A program made the translations under genes and the position numbers. A stretch of DNA of 64,000 bases from Alteromonas sp. a30 (GTDB lineage Bacteria; Pseudomonadota; Gammaproteobacteria; Enterobacterales; Alteromonadaceae). The notes under the pieces were generated by a model. It saw nothing but the letters and a program-made list of their open reading frames with translations. It had not been told where the DNA came from and searched no databases. Shown piece by piece: positions 28,915-38,025 of this stretch (its first letter is position 1; each line of letters begins with the position of its first letter). The stretch covers positions 1 to 64,000 of the forward strand of contig NZ_JABEPE010000011.1 of assembly GCF_026788005.1 (NCBI RefSeq). Reading direction: 5' to 3'.

Positions 28915-30108
28915 TTATTTCAACCCTAAAGTAACATCCAACCCAATCACGTTTTGCTCGTAAGAATAACCATCTAAATTTGAATCGTTATCTTGTCTTT
29001 TTGCTGTTAGCTCAACAGAAATATTGGATCGGAACGCATAAACTAACCCTACGCCGAAGTTCGTCTTTTCTTCATCACGCTCAATGCCAACAAATCGAAG
29101 ATCGGCATAATCAATATAACTGGTCAGTCGAATCCTCTCGGATACGTTGTACCCCATTGATAGCGCGTGAGAAATTTGACGAACGTAATCACCATTTAAC
29201 GGTGGTTCTACCGACGCTCGACTGCTTTCAACCTCAAAGCCAAGTCTTTCTAGCGGATTCCATGCCAACTTTACCTCCCAAGAGAACCCGTTGAATTCTT
29301 CACGTAACGCACTATCAAATTGTTTTTTCTGAAATCCGAAGCCGAGGCTACCGTATCCAAGGGCTCCGCGACTCCAACGCAACCCTGCAAGCAGGCGATA
29401 ATCGTTTCCGTCTCGCGTAAATTCTTCAAGGGAATCATCATCATAATCAATTAATGTATGGCGTCCTTGAACAAAAATGCTACTCTCGTTGCCTGTACGC
29501 CAAAATAATGACACCTGAGATTGCAATTGGTCATTATCAAGATTTGCGCTTAAAACTTCGGCATTTTGATATTCTTTTTCCAAATAGCTAAGCGCCGCTT
29601 CCATCCAAAAGCGTTCGGCTAAAAAGCTGTATTTCCAATTCAGATCAAAACCTAAATTATCAAACTCAACAGGGGTATTGATTAACTCTGCCAAACCTTG
29701 GCTTAAGCCCGTTCCTCTTGCTTCGTGTAAACGCGCGTAATGAAAGCTGCCCGAGAGTTCACTTGTAGATGAGGCGACTGTGCTAATACCCAAATTTAAT
29801 TGATGATCATCATAATTATTTTCTGAATCATCGTAGCGACCCAACACACCGTTGTAATTGAGACTGTATTCAGTTCGGCCTTGTTTAAGTTCGGCTAGCA
29901 CATTTGCACGCATTCTCGCTTCACCACTGCTGGAACGATTAAACTCAGAGGCAGTAATATTGTCGTTATTCCAGTAGCCAAGTGTGATGCTGGGTGTTAA
30001 GTCGATACCGTTATCCAAGCCGATAACACCATTTGCAGCATAAGAGCAGGTGGGTATAAAACCAGAAACCGCCATTACGGCGGCGGCAAAACGTAGTTTA
30101 GTAAACAT
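28915..30108 (-). CDS. Outer-membrane beta-barrel, BBP2/VpsM-like
   Basis: 397 residues with a signal peptide (cleavage near SYA). After it, many amphipathic beta strands alternate with Asp/Asn-rich turns, ending in LDVTLGLK. This resembles the beta-barrel porin 2 proteins found in exopolysaccharide loci such as VpsM, which supply the outer-membrane pore when the export protein lacks one. First gene of a three-gene minus-strand operon with a Wza-like and a Wzc-like protein. No glycosyltransferase or flippase is in the operon. Confidence 0.8.
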   Translation of the reverse strand: MFTKLRFAAAVMAVSGFIPTCSYAANGVIGLDNGIDLTPSITLGYWNNDNITASEFNRSSSGEARMRANVLAELKQGRTEYSLNYNGVLGRYDDSENNYDDHQLNLGISTVASSTSELSGSFHYARLHEARGTGLSQGLAELINTPVEFDNLGFDLNWKYSFLAERFWMEAALSYLEKEYQNAEVLSANLDNDQLQSQVSLFWRTGNESSIFVQGRHTLIDYDDDSLEEFTRDGNDYRLLAGLRWSRGALGYGSLGFGFQKKQFDSALREEFNGFSWEVKLAWNPLERLGFEVESSRASVEPPLNGDYVRQISHALSMGYNVSERIRLTSYIDYADLRFVGIERDEEKTNFGVGLVYAFRSNISVELTAKRQDNDSNLDGYSYEQNVIGLDVTLGLK

Positions 30109-30945
30109 TATTATTATTAAATCCTTTAAATCTCATCAGGAAAATTATCGTTATATTGAACTAAAAGTAGCCAAAATAGATAAACACTTAAAACAGAATC
30201 AATTCGCTACTGTAGTTTATTTAACTTATCGGTTTTTTCGCCGCATTCATTAATTTAACGCAAGCTCATACTGACTTTCTGAAGCTCTACCCTACTTGGA
30301 GCGTTATTAATCAATTCACGCCATGCGGATTTTTCTGCTCCACAATACACTCATAAAAATAGAAAGAGGTCTAACGTGAAAATATATTGCAAAAGACAAA
30401 CAAAAAGAAATCAAGACTGGACTTAAGCATTGAACTTTTACGCTATAACTAAAATAAAGCAGGAGAACATGACTTAACAACCAGAAGGAAACTCAATAGT
30501 TACGTTGCATCAGTAAGTCCAGAAAAACTGAATAATCAAACGGATAGGCTTTAACAGAACCGAGTTTTTGCATCAATTTGCTTCAGTAATTCGTTAATCA
30601 ACTATACCCAAAGTGTAGAATGAAAATGTTTTTACTCTATGAAAAATAAATCAGATATTAAATAACATGAGAGGGTTTCAATAAAATTACATTGTTATTG
30701 ATAAACCAATTTCTTCCATATAGAAAACAGCATTTTATTACACTTTTTTTGATGCTATCTCTACCACTTTTGACTCGGCAGCAATCGATTCTAACTTAGT
30801 GAGTTTATTCACACAACACCCCTTCAAAAACATCACTTTTAGAGTATTAATTTACCATCTCTATTATTTTATAGTCAGGTTAACATCACTCTAAAACCAC
30901 CTTTTAATGGTTAAAAAATGCGTTATTGTTGAATTTTATTCTCGC

Positions 30946-30978
30946 TAATAAACAATAAAAAAGTTTTATTGTTTATTA
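30946..30978. repeat. 15-bp perfect inverted repeat
   Basis: Arms 30946-30960 and 30964-30978 are exact inverse complements with a 3-base spacer, almost all A/T. It could extrude as a cruciform or mark a protein-binding site. Confidence 0.9.
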
Positions 30979-31248
30979 TGAATATTATCGAAAAACCGAG
31001 TTAGATATTAAGTAAAAATTAAAAGGAAAACACCCCTATCAAAAACGCCAAACCTGTTTATTAAACAATATGACAATTCCTACACTCTTCTATCATAGAA
31101 AATTAGAATCACAATATAGAAATATATTAACACCTCACTTTCCGACACAATAAATTAACAAAAATACAACAAATAAACACCTCATAAAACAATTTAGTTA
31201 CATGCTTAAAAATCAGATTATAAATAAACCGTTTCGCTGGCAAAACTG

Positions 31249-31277
31249 CTGTTAATTTAATCTTATTTGCATATAAT
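31249..31277 (+). promoter_or_regulatory. Promoter with perfect TATAAT and GC-rich discriminator
   Basis: CTGTTA (31249-31254), 17-base spacer, TATAAT (31272-31277), then GCGCGCC. A GC-rich discriminator is typical of stringently controlled promoters. The DUF1338 gene starts 69 bases downstream. Confidence 0.6.
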
Positions 31278-31346
31278 GCGCGCCTTATATACTTACTCCG
31301 ACAAGCATGAGTTTGTCTAATTTTAGCTGGATAGATTTCTCGACGT

Positions 31347-32147
31347 ATGCACACAAATATCGATACTTTATTTGAAAACCTTTGGCAAAATTACTTAAGC
31401 GTGACACCCTCTGCCGAAAAAGTTCATCGCCTACTAGGTGAAGGCGATACACTAATTAATGATCATGTCGCTTTTCGAACATTTAATATCGAAAAAGTAA
31501 ATTTAGACAAACTTGCTGCTCATTTCCTAGCATTAGGTTATGAAGAAAAAGGGCAATATGACTTTGAGCAAAAAAAGTTAAAAGCTAAACACTTTGAACA
31601 CGCTGACACAACAAAACCGAAAGTTTTCATCAGCGAGCTTTTAGTGGAAGCGTTTTCTGAAACCACACAAAATATTATTCGTAATATGGTTGCGCAAGTT
31701 GCAGATAATGCAAGCCAACAAGAAAGCTTCTTATACTCTGGCCCACACTGGCAAGTCACCACAGAAGAATACGAAACGCTATTAGCAGAGTCAGAATACG
31801 CAGCTTGGATGGCAGCGTGGGGCTATCGCGCCAATCACTTCACCGTAAGCATTAATCACATGCAGCACTATCATGAATTAGCCGCTGTCAATCAGGCATT
31901 AAAAGATGCAGGATTTGTATTAAATACTTCTGGTGGAGAAATTAAAGGTGGTCAAGAGGTATTTTTGGCGCAATCTTCCACAATGGCAGACAAAATAGAT
32001 GTGCAATTTAAAGATGCGGTAAAAACCATTCCAAGCTGCTTTTATGAATTTGCACAACGCTACGAATTACCTAACGGAAAAATTTATACGGGATTTGTAG
32101 CCGCTTCCGCAGATAAAATATTCGAAAGCACAAATGTCGCTAATTAA
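31347..32147 (+). CDS. DUF1338 family protein (2-oxoadipate dioxygenase/decarboxylase-like)
   Basis: 266 residues. NDHVAFRTFN near residue 40, HFTVSIN near 165 and SCFYEFAQRYELPNGKIYTGF near the C terminus are the conserved blocks of DUF1338, an iron-dependent vicinal-oxygen-chelate-like fold; His and Glu in these blocks are the likely metal ligands. Some members (HglS/YdcJ) convert 2-oxoadipate to 2-hydroxyglutarate in lysine breakdown, but those are longer, so the substrate here is uncertain. A strong-looking promoter precedes it and a terminator follows. No lysine-catabolic genes are adjacent. Confidence 0.82.
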   Translation: MHTNIDTLFENLWQNYLSVTPSAEKVHRLLGEGDTLINDHVAFRTFNIEKVNLDKLAAHFLALGYEEKGQYDFEQKKLKAKHFEHADTTKPKVFISELLVEAFSETTQNIIRNMVAQVADNASQQESFLYSGPHWQVTTEEYETLLAESEYAAWMAAWGYRANHFTVSINHMQHYHELAAVNQALKDAGFVLNTSGGEIKGGQEVFLAQSSTMADKIDVQFKDAVKTIPSCFYEFAQRYELPNGKIYTGFVAASADKIFESTNVAN

Positions 32148-32185
32148 TACTGTTTAAATCGTATTTATTTAATATAAACAGCCTC

Positions 32186-32220
32186 AAAAAAAGAGATAAA
32201 CCGAGTTTGTCTCTTTTTTT
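32186..32220 (+). terminator. Intrinsic terminator after DUF1338 gene
   Basis: A/T-extended stem around GAGATAAAC / GTTTGTCTC (one mismatch) with a 7-T run at the end. Just upstream, CTGTTTA and TAAACAG (about 32149-32181) form a second inverted repeat. Confidence 0.8.
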
Positions 32221-32311
32221 CGTTTTAGCCCACCAAAATAAGAGCAAATAACAACGACAATAAAAATGCGCTTGCTATACTTTTTAGTATGCAAACAAGA
32301 CAAAACCAACG

Positions 32312-32713
32312 ATGTATCAAAGACTAAACCGCACTTATTATCAGGATCCACACGGTGAAACCCATTTCAGCTGGATTGGCAATATTCTCATTGTGAGAGC
32401 CATTGGTCCTTTTAATATTGAAGGTGTCGATACCAGTTTTGAACAACTCAAAGCAGAAGTTGCCAAGGCCAATAATACGTCGTGGATAAGACTCGATTAT
32501 CCTGATGAAAATACCTTTGGCGATCATGAAGTTATACGAGGAATAGAGCAAGGATTCTTTTGGAGCCTAGAGAATGGCTGTAGAGCCATCGCTTCTGTGA
32601 CCACTACGTCTTTACAAAAAGCATTATTCGAAAGCTTTCTTTCTCGGCATGACTTGAACCTACGCCCTTTCGAAGAAGAAGAAAGTGCAATGGAATGGCT
32701 CTCAACTCAATAA
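32312..32713 (+). CDS. Uncharacterised 133-residue protein
   Basis: Not recognised with certainty. No signal peptide or membrane segment. Pattern: beta strands around HFSWIGNILIVRAIGPFN, then helix LKAEVAKANNTSWIRLDYPDE, and a C-terminal helix ending AMEWLSTQ. The layout (strand-helix alternation, AIGPFNIEGV... and a final W-rich helix) recalls STAS/SpoIIAA-like proteins, which is only a suggestion. ATG 32312 is the first start. It stands alone between two terminators and is convergent with the following lipoprotein gene. Confidence 0.7.
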   Translation: MYQRLNRTYYQDPHGETHFSWIGNILIVRAIGPFNIEGVDTSFEQLKAEVAKANNTSWIRLDYPDENTFGDHEVIRGIEQGFFWSLENGCRAIASVTTTSLQKALFESFLSRHDLNLRPFEEEESAMEWLSTQ

Positions 32714-32735
32714 AAAAAAGTCGCCGATTGGCGAC
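32712..32735 (-). terminator. Intrinsic terminator of the choice-of-anchor lipoprotein gene
   Basis: Minus strand: GTCGCC / GGCGAC stem (32735-32720), four-base loop, followed by a run of eight T's (32719-32712). It overlaps the stop codon of the convergent 133-residue gene. Confidence 0.85.
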
Positions 32736-32766
32736 CTTAACACAACACACTCAATACGATGGAACG

Positions 32767-34599
32767 CTATTGCTCAGCAATTTGCCAAACTGATACCGAA
32801 CCACTCACTTCATTGCCTACAACTAACAGTGCATTACCACTTGGACTGTCTGCCGCAGGAACAAATGTCATACCTTCTGGCGCTAAGTCGCCTAATGCGT
32901 CCGCACCTTCAGTTGTATCTCTGTTAATGATGTAATCAACAAAGTTTGTGTCATATGGGTTTGTCACATCATAAACAAAAATGCCACCCATTCGTTCTAA
33001 GCCAATGAAAGCATATGTGCGCTCACCGACTTGACCAACAGCCAACGCTTCAGGCTCAGGACCTTTATTTGCAGAACGAGAGTCACCCGCATTCTCGCCG
33101 CCTTCATTATTGAAAGCCCGTCCGTGAACAGAGGCTGTAATGCGTTCAAAATCATCGCCTGAATCAAAAACAGGTAAACCGTTTTGGTCCCAAATAGTGA
33201 AAGAACGTCCACCGTACGCAAAAATAGCGTCTTGTACGCCGTCACCATTTTGGTCGCCCAATACCGAGGTCACACGCAAGTCACCTAACTGGAATGCCGC
33301 AAAATCAACATCCGCTGGATTACCATTGGCAATACGACCTAAGTTCGAATCGAATACATAATCTAGCTCTTGTGCTTTCACTTCTTCAGAATAAGACAAA
33401 CAGCCTCTTTCCTGATCAAAGCTTTGACCACCAGCAAAGATACACAGTTCTTCGTTTTGAACGCCTTGCTCATCTAATGTGTCGAAGTAATATTCACGCG
33501 CATCACCTTCATTAGCGGTGATTAAAAAGTCCGCACCACTCCATTGGTAACTTGCGATGCTATCTGGTTGATAAACGCCATAAACGTCTTGGTACTGACC
33601 AAAACTAACACGGCCATCTTCGGTTCCATCCAACTGCCACAAGGACCAGTCTTTAAAGCCAAGACCAACTATTTCAACACTATTGCTTTCCAAATCAATA
33701 ATTGCCAAACCGTTGTTTTCTTGAAGCGTCACGTAGGCTTTTGTGTTTGTTGCCGTGATATATTCAGGCTCTAAGTCTTGCGCGACGGAAACCGAAACTA
33801 AATTATCATTAATGATGCGCCCATTTGGATTCGGGAAATGCATGCCTTGCTCTTCGAGCATTGCTTGCGCGCCATTATAATCTTGGAAGTTAATTTCCGT
33901 TGCCGTATCAGCGGGGACGCCATCAGCAATAGAAATCACAGAAACACTACCTTCTGGATCGAAGCTATAATCACCTGCGGGCTCACCTTCATTGGCCACT
34001 AATACTTTTGAGCCATCTGGTGTAAATGTCACCATATCAGGCAAGTAACCAACGGCAACAGCCTTTACAAATTCAGGAGAACCTGATTCTAGACTTGTGT
34101 AGAACAACACTGCCCCAGTCTCATTATGCGCAGCAGCAGGAACCGCTACCGCTAACATATCGCCATAAACAGCGATGCTCGTTGGGCCACCTAAAGCAAT
34201 ACCGTTAGCCGTTGTTTCCAAGCTTAGCGATGTTGCATTGAGGTTGTTTGCAGTAAGAGGATTGTCAATTGCTGATGAAGGCAAGCTAGAAATGTCGACC
34301 ATTCCAAGGCTTGGCGTACCAACCGCATTATTTATGGCAAAAATCGTATTGCTTGCTGCGTGATATTGAACTATCTCAGCAGCACCTAGTGGATTACCCG
34401 GATTTAACTCCGTTCGTCCAACTAAAGATAGGCTGATACCTGTGGGCGCATCTTGCCCATCAGCACCAGGAGCACCTACCTCCCCTTGAGGACCCTGAGG
34501 ACCTTGCGCTCCATCGTCTCCGTCTGAAAAACAGCCAGATAGTGACAATGACACTGCTAGTGCCAACGTCGTTTTAAGGAAATTATTTTTAATACTCAT
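32767..34599 (-). CDS. Choice-of-anchor I lipoprotein with collagen-like stem
   Basis: 610 residues. Lipoprotein signal LSLSGC with Cys at 23, then an acidic patch and a short Gly-X-Y stretch (GPQGPQGEVGAPGADG, about 33-48). The rest is a beta-propeller-like protein with repeated segments such as TFTPDGSKVLVANEGEPAG, FLITANEGDAREY and KGPEPEALAVG, the hallmarks of choice-of-anchor I / alkaline-phosphatase-like YVTN proteins. It would sit on a membrane facing the periplasm or outside. The catalytic activity, if any, is not known. Monocistronic with a terminator. Confidence 0.85.
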   Translation of the reverse strand: MSIKNNFLKTTLALAVSLSLSGCFSDGDDGAQGPQGPQGEVGAPGADGQDAPTGISLSLVGRTELNPGNPLGAAEIVQYHAASNTIFAINNAVGTPSLGMVDISSLPSSAIDNPLTANNLNATSLSLETTANGIALGGPTSIAVYGDMLAVAVPAAAHNETGAVLFYTSLESGSPEFVKAVAVGYLPDMVTFTPDGSKVLVANEGEPAGDYSFDPEGSVSVISIADGVPADTATEINFQDYNGAQAMLEEQGMHFPNPNGRIINDNLVSVSVAQDLEPEYITATNTKAYVTLQENNGLAIIDLESNSVEIVGLGFKDWSLWQLDGTEDGRVSFGQYQDVYGVYQPDSIASYQWSGADFLITANEGDAREYYFDTLDEQGVQNEELCIFAGGQSFDQERGCLSYSEEVKAQELDYVFDSNLGRIANGNPADVDFAAFQLGDLRVTSVLGDQNGDGVQDAIFAYGGRSFTIWDQNGLPVFDSGDDFERITASVHGRAFNNEGGENAGDSRSANKGPEPEALAVGQVGERTYAFIGLERMGGIFVYDVTNPYDTNFVDYIINRDTTEGADALGDLAPEGMTFVPAADSPSGNALLVVGNEVSGSVSVWQIAEQ

Positions 34600-34850
34600 A
34601 TGTGTCTTCCCAGCTTAACAAATGGGTTTGATGTCGAACCTACTTGATAAGCGAAGATATAAAATTAATTAGGATTATCTAACTGACCCTAAATACAGTA
34701 TCCAAAATAATGTCCTTCAAGTATGAAATCGCAAAGGGCGTCGCCAATCCTATTACAAACTGGTTATAATCCCCGCTTCGAATAGCTGTGAGCAGTATTT
34801 TCCGGCAATTTATTTAAGTAGTCGTTATCAACCTAAAGACAGGACCAAAC

Positions 34851-35270
34851 ATGCAAGCAACTGTGAAATGGCAAGATGGGTTGTGCTTTGAAAGCACAAC
34901 CGAAAACGGACACAAAGTCATTATGGATGGCAGCAAAGAGAAAGGCGCCTCCCCCATGGAAATGGTCATGATGTGTGCAGGCAACTGTGCCTCTATCGAC
35001 ATCGTTATGATTTTAGAAAAGGCCAGACAAGCAATCACTGGCGTTGAAGTCAAATTAGAAGGTGAGCGTGTAGATGCGGTACCTGCTATTTTTTCCAAAA
35101 TCCACATGCACTTTGTGGTAACAGGAAAAGACTTATCAGAAAAGCAGGTAGAAAGAGCCGTCAACCTTTCAATGGAAAAATACTGCTCAGTTTCTATCAT
35201 GCTGAAAGAAGCCGTTGAAATTACGCATAGCTTCGAAACTATTCAAGAACAGGTTAGCCTTGAAGCCTAA
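34851..35270 (+). CDS. OsmC family protein, YhfA-like
   Basis: 139 residues. OsmC-fold protein with two conserved cysteines, in MMCAGNCASIDIV (about 43-55) and MEKYCSVSIML (about 104-114). The start MQATVKWQDGLCFESTTENGHKVIMDG and the SPMEMV segment match E. coli YhfA as I recall it. Thiol-dependent peroxide reduction is known for Ohr/OsmC members; YhfA itself has no firm function. The true ohr gene is elsewhere in this window (53344). Confidence 0.88.
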   Translation: MQATVKWQDGLCFESTTENGHKVIMDGSKEKGASPMEMVMMCAGNCASIDIVMILEKARQAITGVEVKLEGERVDAVPAIFSKIHMHFVVTGKDLSEKQVERAVNLSMEKYCSVSIMLKEAVEITHSFETIQEQVSLEA

Positions 35271-35328
35271 CCGCAATACTGTTGTGTAAATGCATATATA
35301 CCGTTACTTGACGGTGTATAAACCGACC

Positions 35329-35381
35329 GTCACCTCTTGCTATGTATGACGCTTCTGTATCCTAAACGGCGTAGAGGTGAC
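35329..35381. repeat. Inverted repeat GTCACCTC / GAGGTGAC
   Basis: Eight-base perfect arms 35329-35336 and 35374-35381 with a 37-base spacer, between the YhfA-like and M48 genes. Role unknown. Confidence 0.5.
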
Positions 35382-35505
35382 ACTCAATTAACCGCATTCT
35401 TGAGATAAAATAAATACGCCTATTTCCGGTTCTTTTACACCCTATATTTTAACCTTGCTAAAATATAGGATTCACATCAGCGGACACTCAGAGGAACGAA
35501 GCCAT

Positions 35506-36315
35506 ATGTCCAAACCAAGTTTCATCGCCAAAACCGTTTTCGTATTGAGCCTTTTTCTCCTTGTTACATCATGTGCAAAATCGCCAACAGGCAGGAATCA
35601 ATTTAAGTTTTATGGCGCTGCACAAATGGATGAAATGGGCCGACAGGCGTTCGATAGTATTAAAAAAGAATCGAAAACCTTACCCAACTCCCGCGAATCT
35701 AAATATGTCAATTGTGTTGCCCGTCATATCACGCCACAAGTACCAAAGCATGTTTTCTCGGGGGAATGGGAAGTTGTGGTATTTGATGATGAGCAAATTA
35801 ATGCCTTTGCTTTGCCCGGTGGAAAAATCGGGGTGTATACAGGGTTATTAAATGTAGCGACTACACAAGACCAACTCGCAGCAGTGATTGGTCATGAAGT
35901 GGGGCATGTTATTGCCGAACATGGTAACGAGCGCATGTCATCTGGCACGTTAATTAATTTGGGAATGCAGGTCACTAGCCAAATTTTAGATACTCAACAA
36001 GTTGGCAGCAGCAAAGAAATTATGTCGGCCATCGGAGTTGGCTTACAAGTGGGTGTACAACTCCCCTTTAGTCGCACCCACGAAACCGAAGCGGACTTAA
36101 TTGGCTTAGATTTAATGGCAAAAGCGGGCTTTAATCCGCAAGCCTCTGTTACCTTATGGCAAAACATGGAAAAAGCCAGTGGCGGTAATGCGCCATTAGA
36201 GTTCTTATCAACGCACCCGGCTCCGACAACGCGTATTGAACAATTAAAGGCAAACATGAAACCTGCCCTGCAACATTATAACAGCACCCGTAACCGTCCT
36301 CAGTGCACGTTATAA
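35506..36315 (+). CDS. M48 family metallopeptidase lipoprotein (LoiP-like)
   Basis: 269 residues from ATG 35506 with GAGG upstream; the frame opens earlier at 35455, but that would place a charged tail before the signal peptide. Lipobox VTSC with Cys at about 24. Zinc motif HEVGH (VIGHEVGHVIAEHG, about 126-139) and the third ligand Glu in HETEADLIGLDLM identify M48. LAxxLG-like FLSTHPAPTTRIEQL near the end is also typical of YcaL/LoiP/BepA relatives. Likely periplasmic, membrane-anchored, degrading damaged outer-membrane proteins. Confidence 0.92.
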   Translation: MSKPSFIAKTVFVLSLFLLVTSCAKSPTGRNQFKFYGAAQMDEMGRQAFDSIKKESKTLPNSRESKYVNCVARHITPQVPKHVFSGEWEVVVFDDEQINAFALPGGKIGVYTGLLNVATTQDQLAAVIGHEVGHVIAEHGNERMSSGTLINLGMQVTSQILDTQQVGSSKEIMSAIGVGLQVGVQLPFSRTHETEADLIGLDLMAKAGFNPQASVTLWQNMEKASGGNAPLEFLSTHPAPTTRIEQLKANMKPALQHYNSTRNRPQCTL

Positions 36316-36336
36316 ATGCTAACGAGGTGTTGTTTA

Positions 36337-36828
36337 TTATTGTGAGAAGCCAAGCGCTTGCCAGCTCCAATCATTTGGACTCAAGCAGGCGGCTTCTAAA
36401 AAAGCAGCTAAATCCTGTGCTCCCATCGCTTCTGCTACAATACGAAACTGATTTCGAGCCTTTATCGCTCGGGTTTGCAGCAAACCTAAGCGCTTGTCGG
36501 CATAACTATCAAACTCAGATTGCTGAATTTTCCCTGCTTTTTGCGTTGCTGAATAATAATCAAGCACGTATTCCAATAACCGAATCTGGACTCGTAACAT
36601 TTGTTTATTGAGAATATGCAAATGCGTTCCAGACGCCTCAATCGCTTCAATAAAAACGTGGTCGCTTAACGCTTCGGCTTCCACCATCAAAGACTGACAT
36701 TGTGATAAATACTGGCTCAGCATTTTCAGGTAAACAGCATTCACTTCATGATTTGCATTCTCCGATGCCTCAAGCATATCCTCTCGAAGCATATCGAGAC
36801 TAACAAGTTTTCGAGAAATGGGAGACAT
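36337..36828 (-). CDS. Uncharacterised helical 163-residue protein
   Basis: Start ATG 36828 (MSPISRKLVS); an upstream in-frame start at 36852 adds eight residues. Not recognised. Almost entirely helical with heptad-like Leu/Met spacing (SQYLSQCQSLMVEAEALSDH, MLRVQIRLLEYVLDYY), no signal peptide or membrane segment. Ends with NDWSWQALGFSQ. Convergent with the M48 gene and 132 bases upstream of the ABC permease stop. No function proposed. Confidence 0.7.
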   Translation of the reverse strand: MSPISRKLVSLDMLREDMLEASENANHEVNAVYLKMLSQYLSQCQSLMVEAEALSDHVFIEAIEASGTHLHILNKQMLRVQIRLLEYVLDYYSATQKAGKIQQSEFDSYADKRLGLLQTRAIKARNQFRIVAEAMGAQDLAAFLEAACLSPNDWSWQALGFSQ

Positions 36829-36960
36829 GCAACAACCTATATTTTCAATCAATATTCTGAATAGAAGGGCCTAGAAGTAAGGTTACGCCCCTTGAAAGCG
36901 AAGGGTCAAGGAGCCCTATCGCTGTTAGCGCTTTTATTCATACCTCTTATCAATACTCTT

Positions 36961-38025
36961 TTAACGCCCTTCCCCTTCCCATTTAAAGAAGTAACCCGCC
37001 GTTGCAATGAAAATTACACTTAACCCAAGCAATAACCCCAATTCATAGTGCAGATCAGCAAGTCCAGCGCCATCGGTCATCACGGCTCTGGCGGCATTCA
37101 ACATGTGAGTCAGCGGGAAAATTTGCGCTAACCCAACCACAAAATCAGATGCGCCTTCGAGTGAAAACCATACGCCTGACAACAACATCATGGGCCACGT
37201 AGTAAAATTGGAAATGCCTGCCACAAGTTCTTCGCTTTGGCTTCGACACGAAATCAGTAACCCTAACGAAATCAGGCATAAAGCCCCGCTCACGGCCACA
37301 ATAAGTAACGTTAAATAGCTACCAAGCATGTAAAAATCGAAGATAAAATTGCAAAGAGTAAACACGATAGAAGCCATGCTCACCACAATAAACAAACGAG
37401 AAAACACTTGCGCTATCATAAATTCGGTGGCCGTTAAGGGTGTGGCTTTTAATCGTTTCAATACTGAATTTTTACGGTAACGAACAATAACATAAGATGC
37501 TCCCATCAAACTGCCAAACATAATGTTCATGCCCAAAATACCGGGGATCAACCAGTCGATATAACGCACCTCCTTTCCTGTTAACACTTGGCGCTGATAA
37601 TCCACAGTCTGCCCCAGCAACAACTGTTCAATCACGTAACCTTTAGGTGAAGTTTGGTTCACCCAATATTGCTTTGACTGCCAGTCAACTAACAAGTCGA
37701 TACTGTGACGTTGCACTTTGATTTGCGCTAGCGTCAAATCTTCGTATGGAACAAACTCCACATGTTTCAATGCAAAAAACCCGACCTTTTCAGATTCATT
37801 TTCATGCGCTAATGCGGGCTCCTGAATGACATCAGGCATGCCGTGCATCACACCGACTTTGTACTGTGCTTTTCCATCGCCATCAAAAGCCGCAGAAATA
37901 GCAATAATAATGATAATTGGCATCACCAAAGACCACCCCAATGAGCCTTTATCACGGAAAAACTCGAGATTACGCGCTTTAAATACAGCGAAAATGCGCT
38001 TCCATGTACTTGTTAAAGCACTCAT
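36961..38025 (-). CDS. ABC-2 type transporter permease
   Basis: 354 residues. One N-terminal TM helix (about 29-45, WSLVMPIIIIIAISAAF), a soluble extracytoplasmic region (about 48-165), then five TM segments to the C terminus. This is the ABC2_membrane_3-type layout of drug or lipid exporters related to YhhJ/YbhS. The start overlaps the last bases of the ATPase gene (ATGA), so the two are translated together. Substrate cannot be inferred. Confidence 0.88.
   Translation of the reverse strand: MSALTSTWKRIFAVFKARNLEFFRDKGSLGWSLVMPIIIIIAISAAFDGDGKAQYKVGVMHGMPDVIQEPALAHENESEKVGFFALKHVEFVPYEDLTLAQIKVQRHSIDLLVDWQSKQYWVNQTSPKGYVIEQLLLGQTVDYQRQVLTGKEVRYIDWLIPGILGMNIMFGSLMGASYVIVRYRKNSVLKRLKATPLTATEFMIAQVFSRLFIVVSMASIVFTLCNFIFDFYMLGSYLTLLIVAVSGALCLISLGLLISCRSQSEELVAGISNFTTWPMMLLSGVWFSLEGASDFVVGLAQIFPLTHMLNAARAVMTDGAGLADLHYELGLLLGLSVIFIATAGYFFKWEGEGR

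Larger units (their letters stand above)
30109..31346. other. 1.24-kb AT-rich region without recognised genes
   Basis: Stops are frequent in all frames and none of the short open frames looks like a known protein. Seen inside it: a 15-bp perfect inverted repeat (30946-30978) and a TATAAT promoter at the right end. A 16-codon GTG frame at 30376 has an AGAGG upstream but is too short to call. The region probably carries the promoter of the export operon; no RNA family was recognised. Confidence 0.5.

Noticed and set aside
31127-31354. 75-codon minus frame before the DUF1338 gene
   Set aside because: Runs through the TATAAT promoter and has a low-complexity, unrecognised translation.
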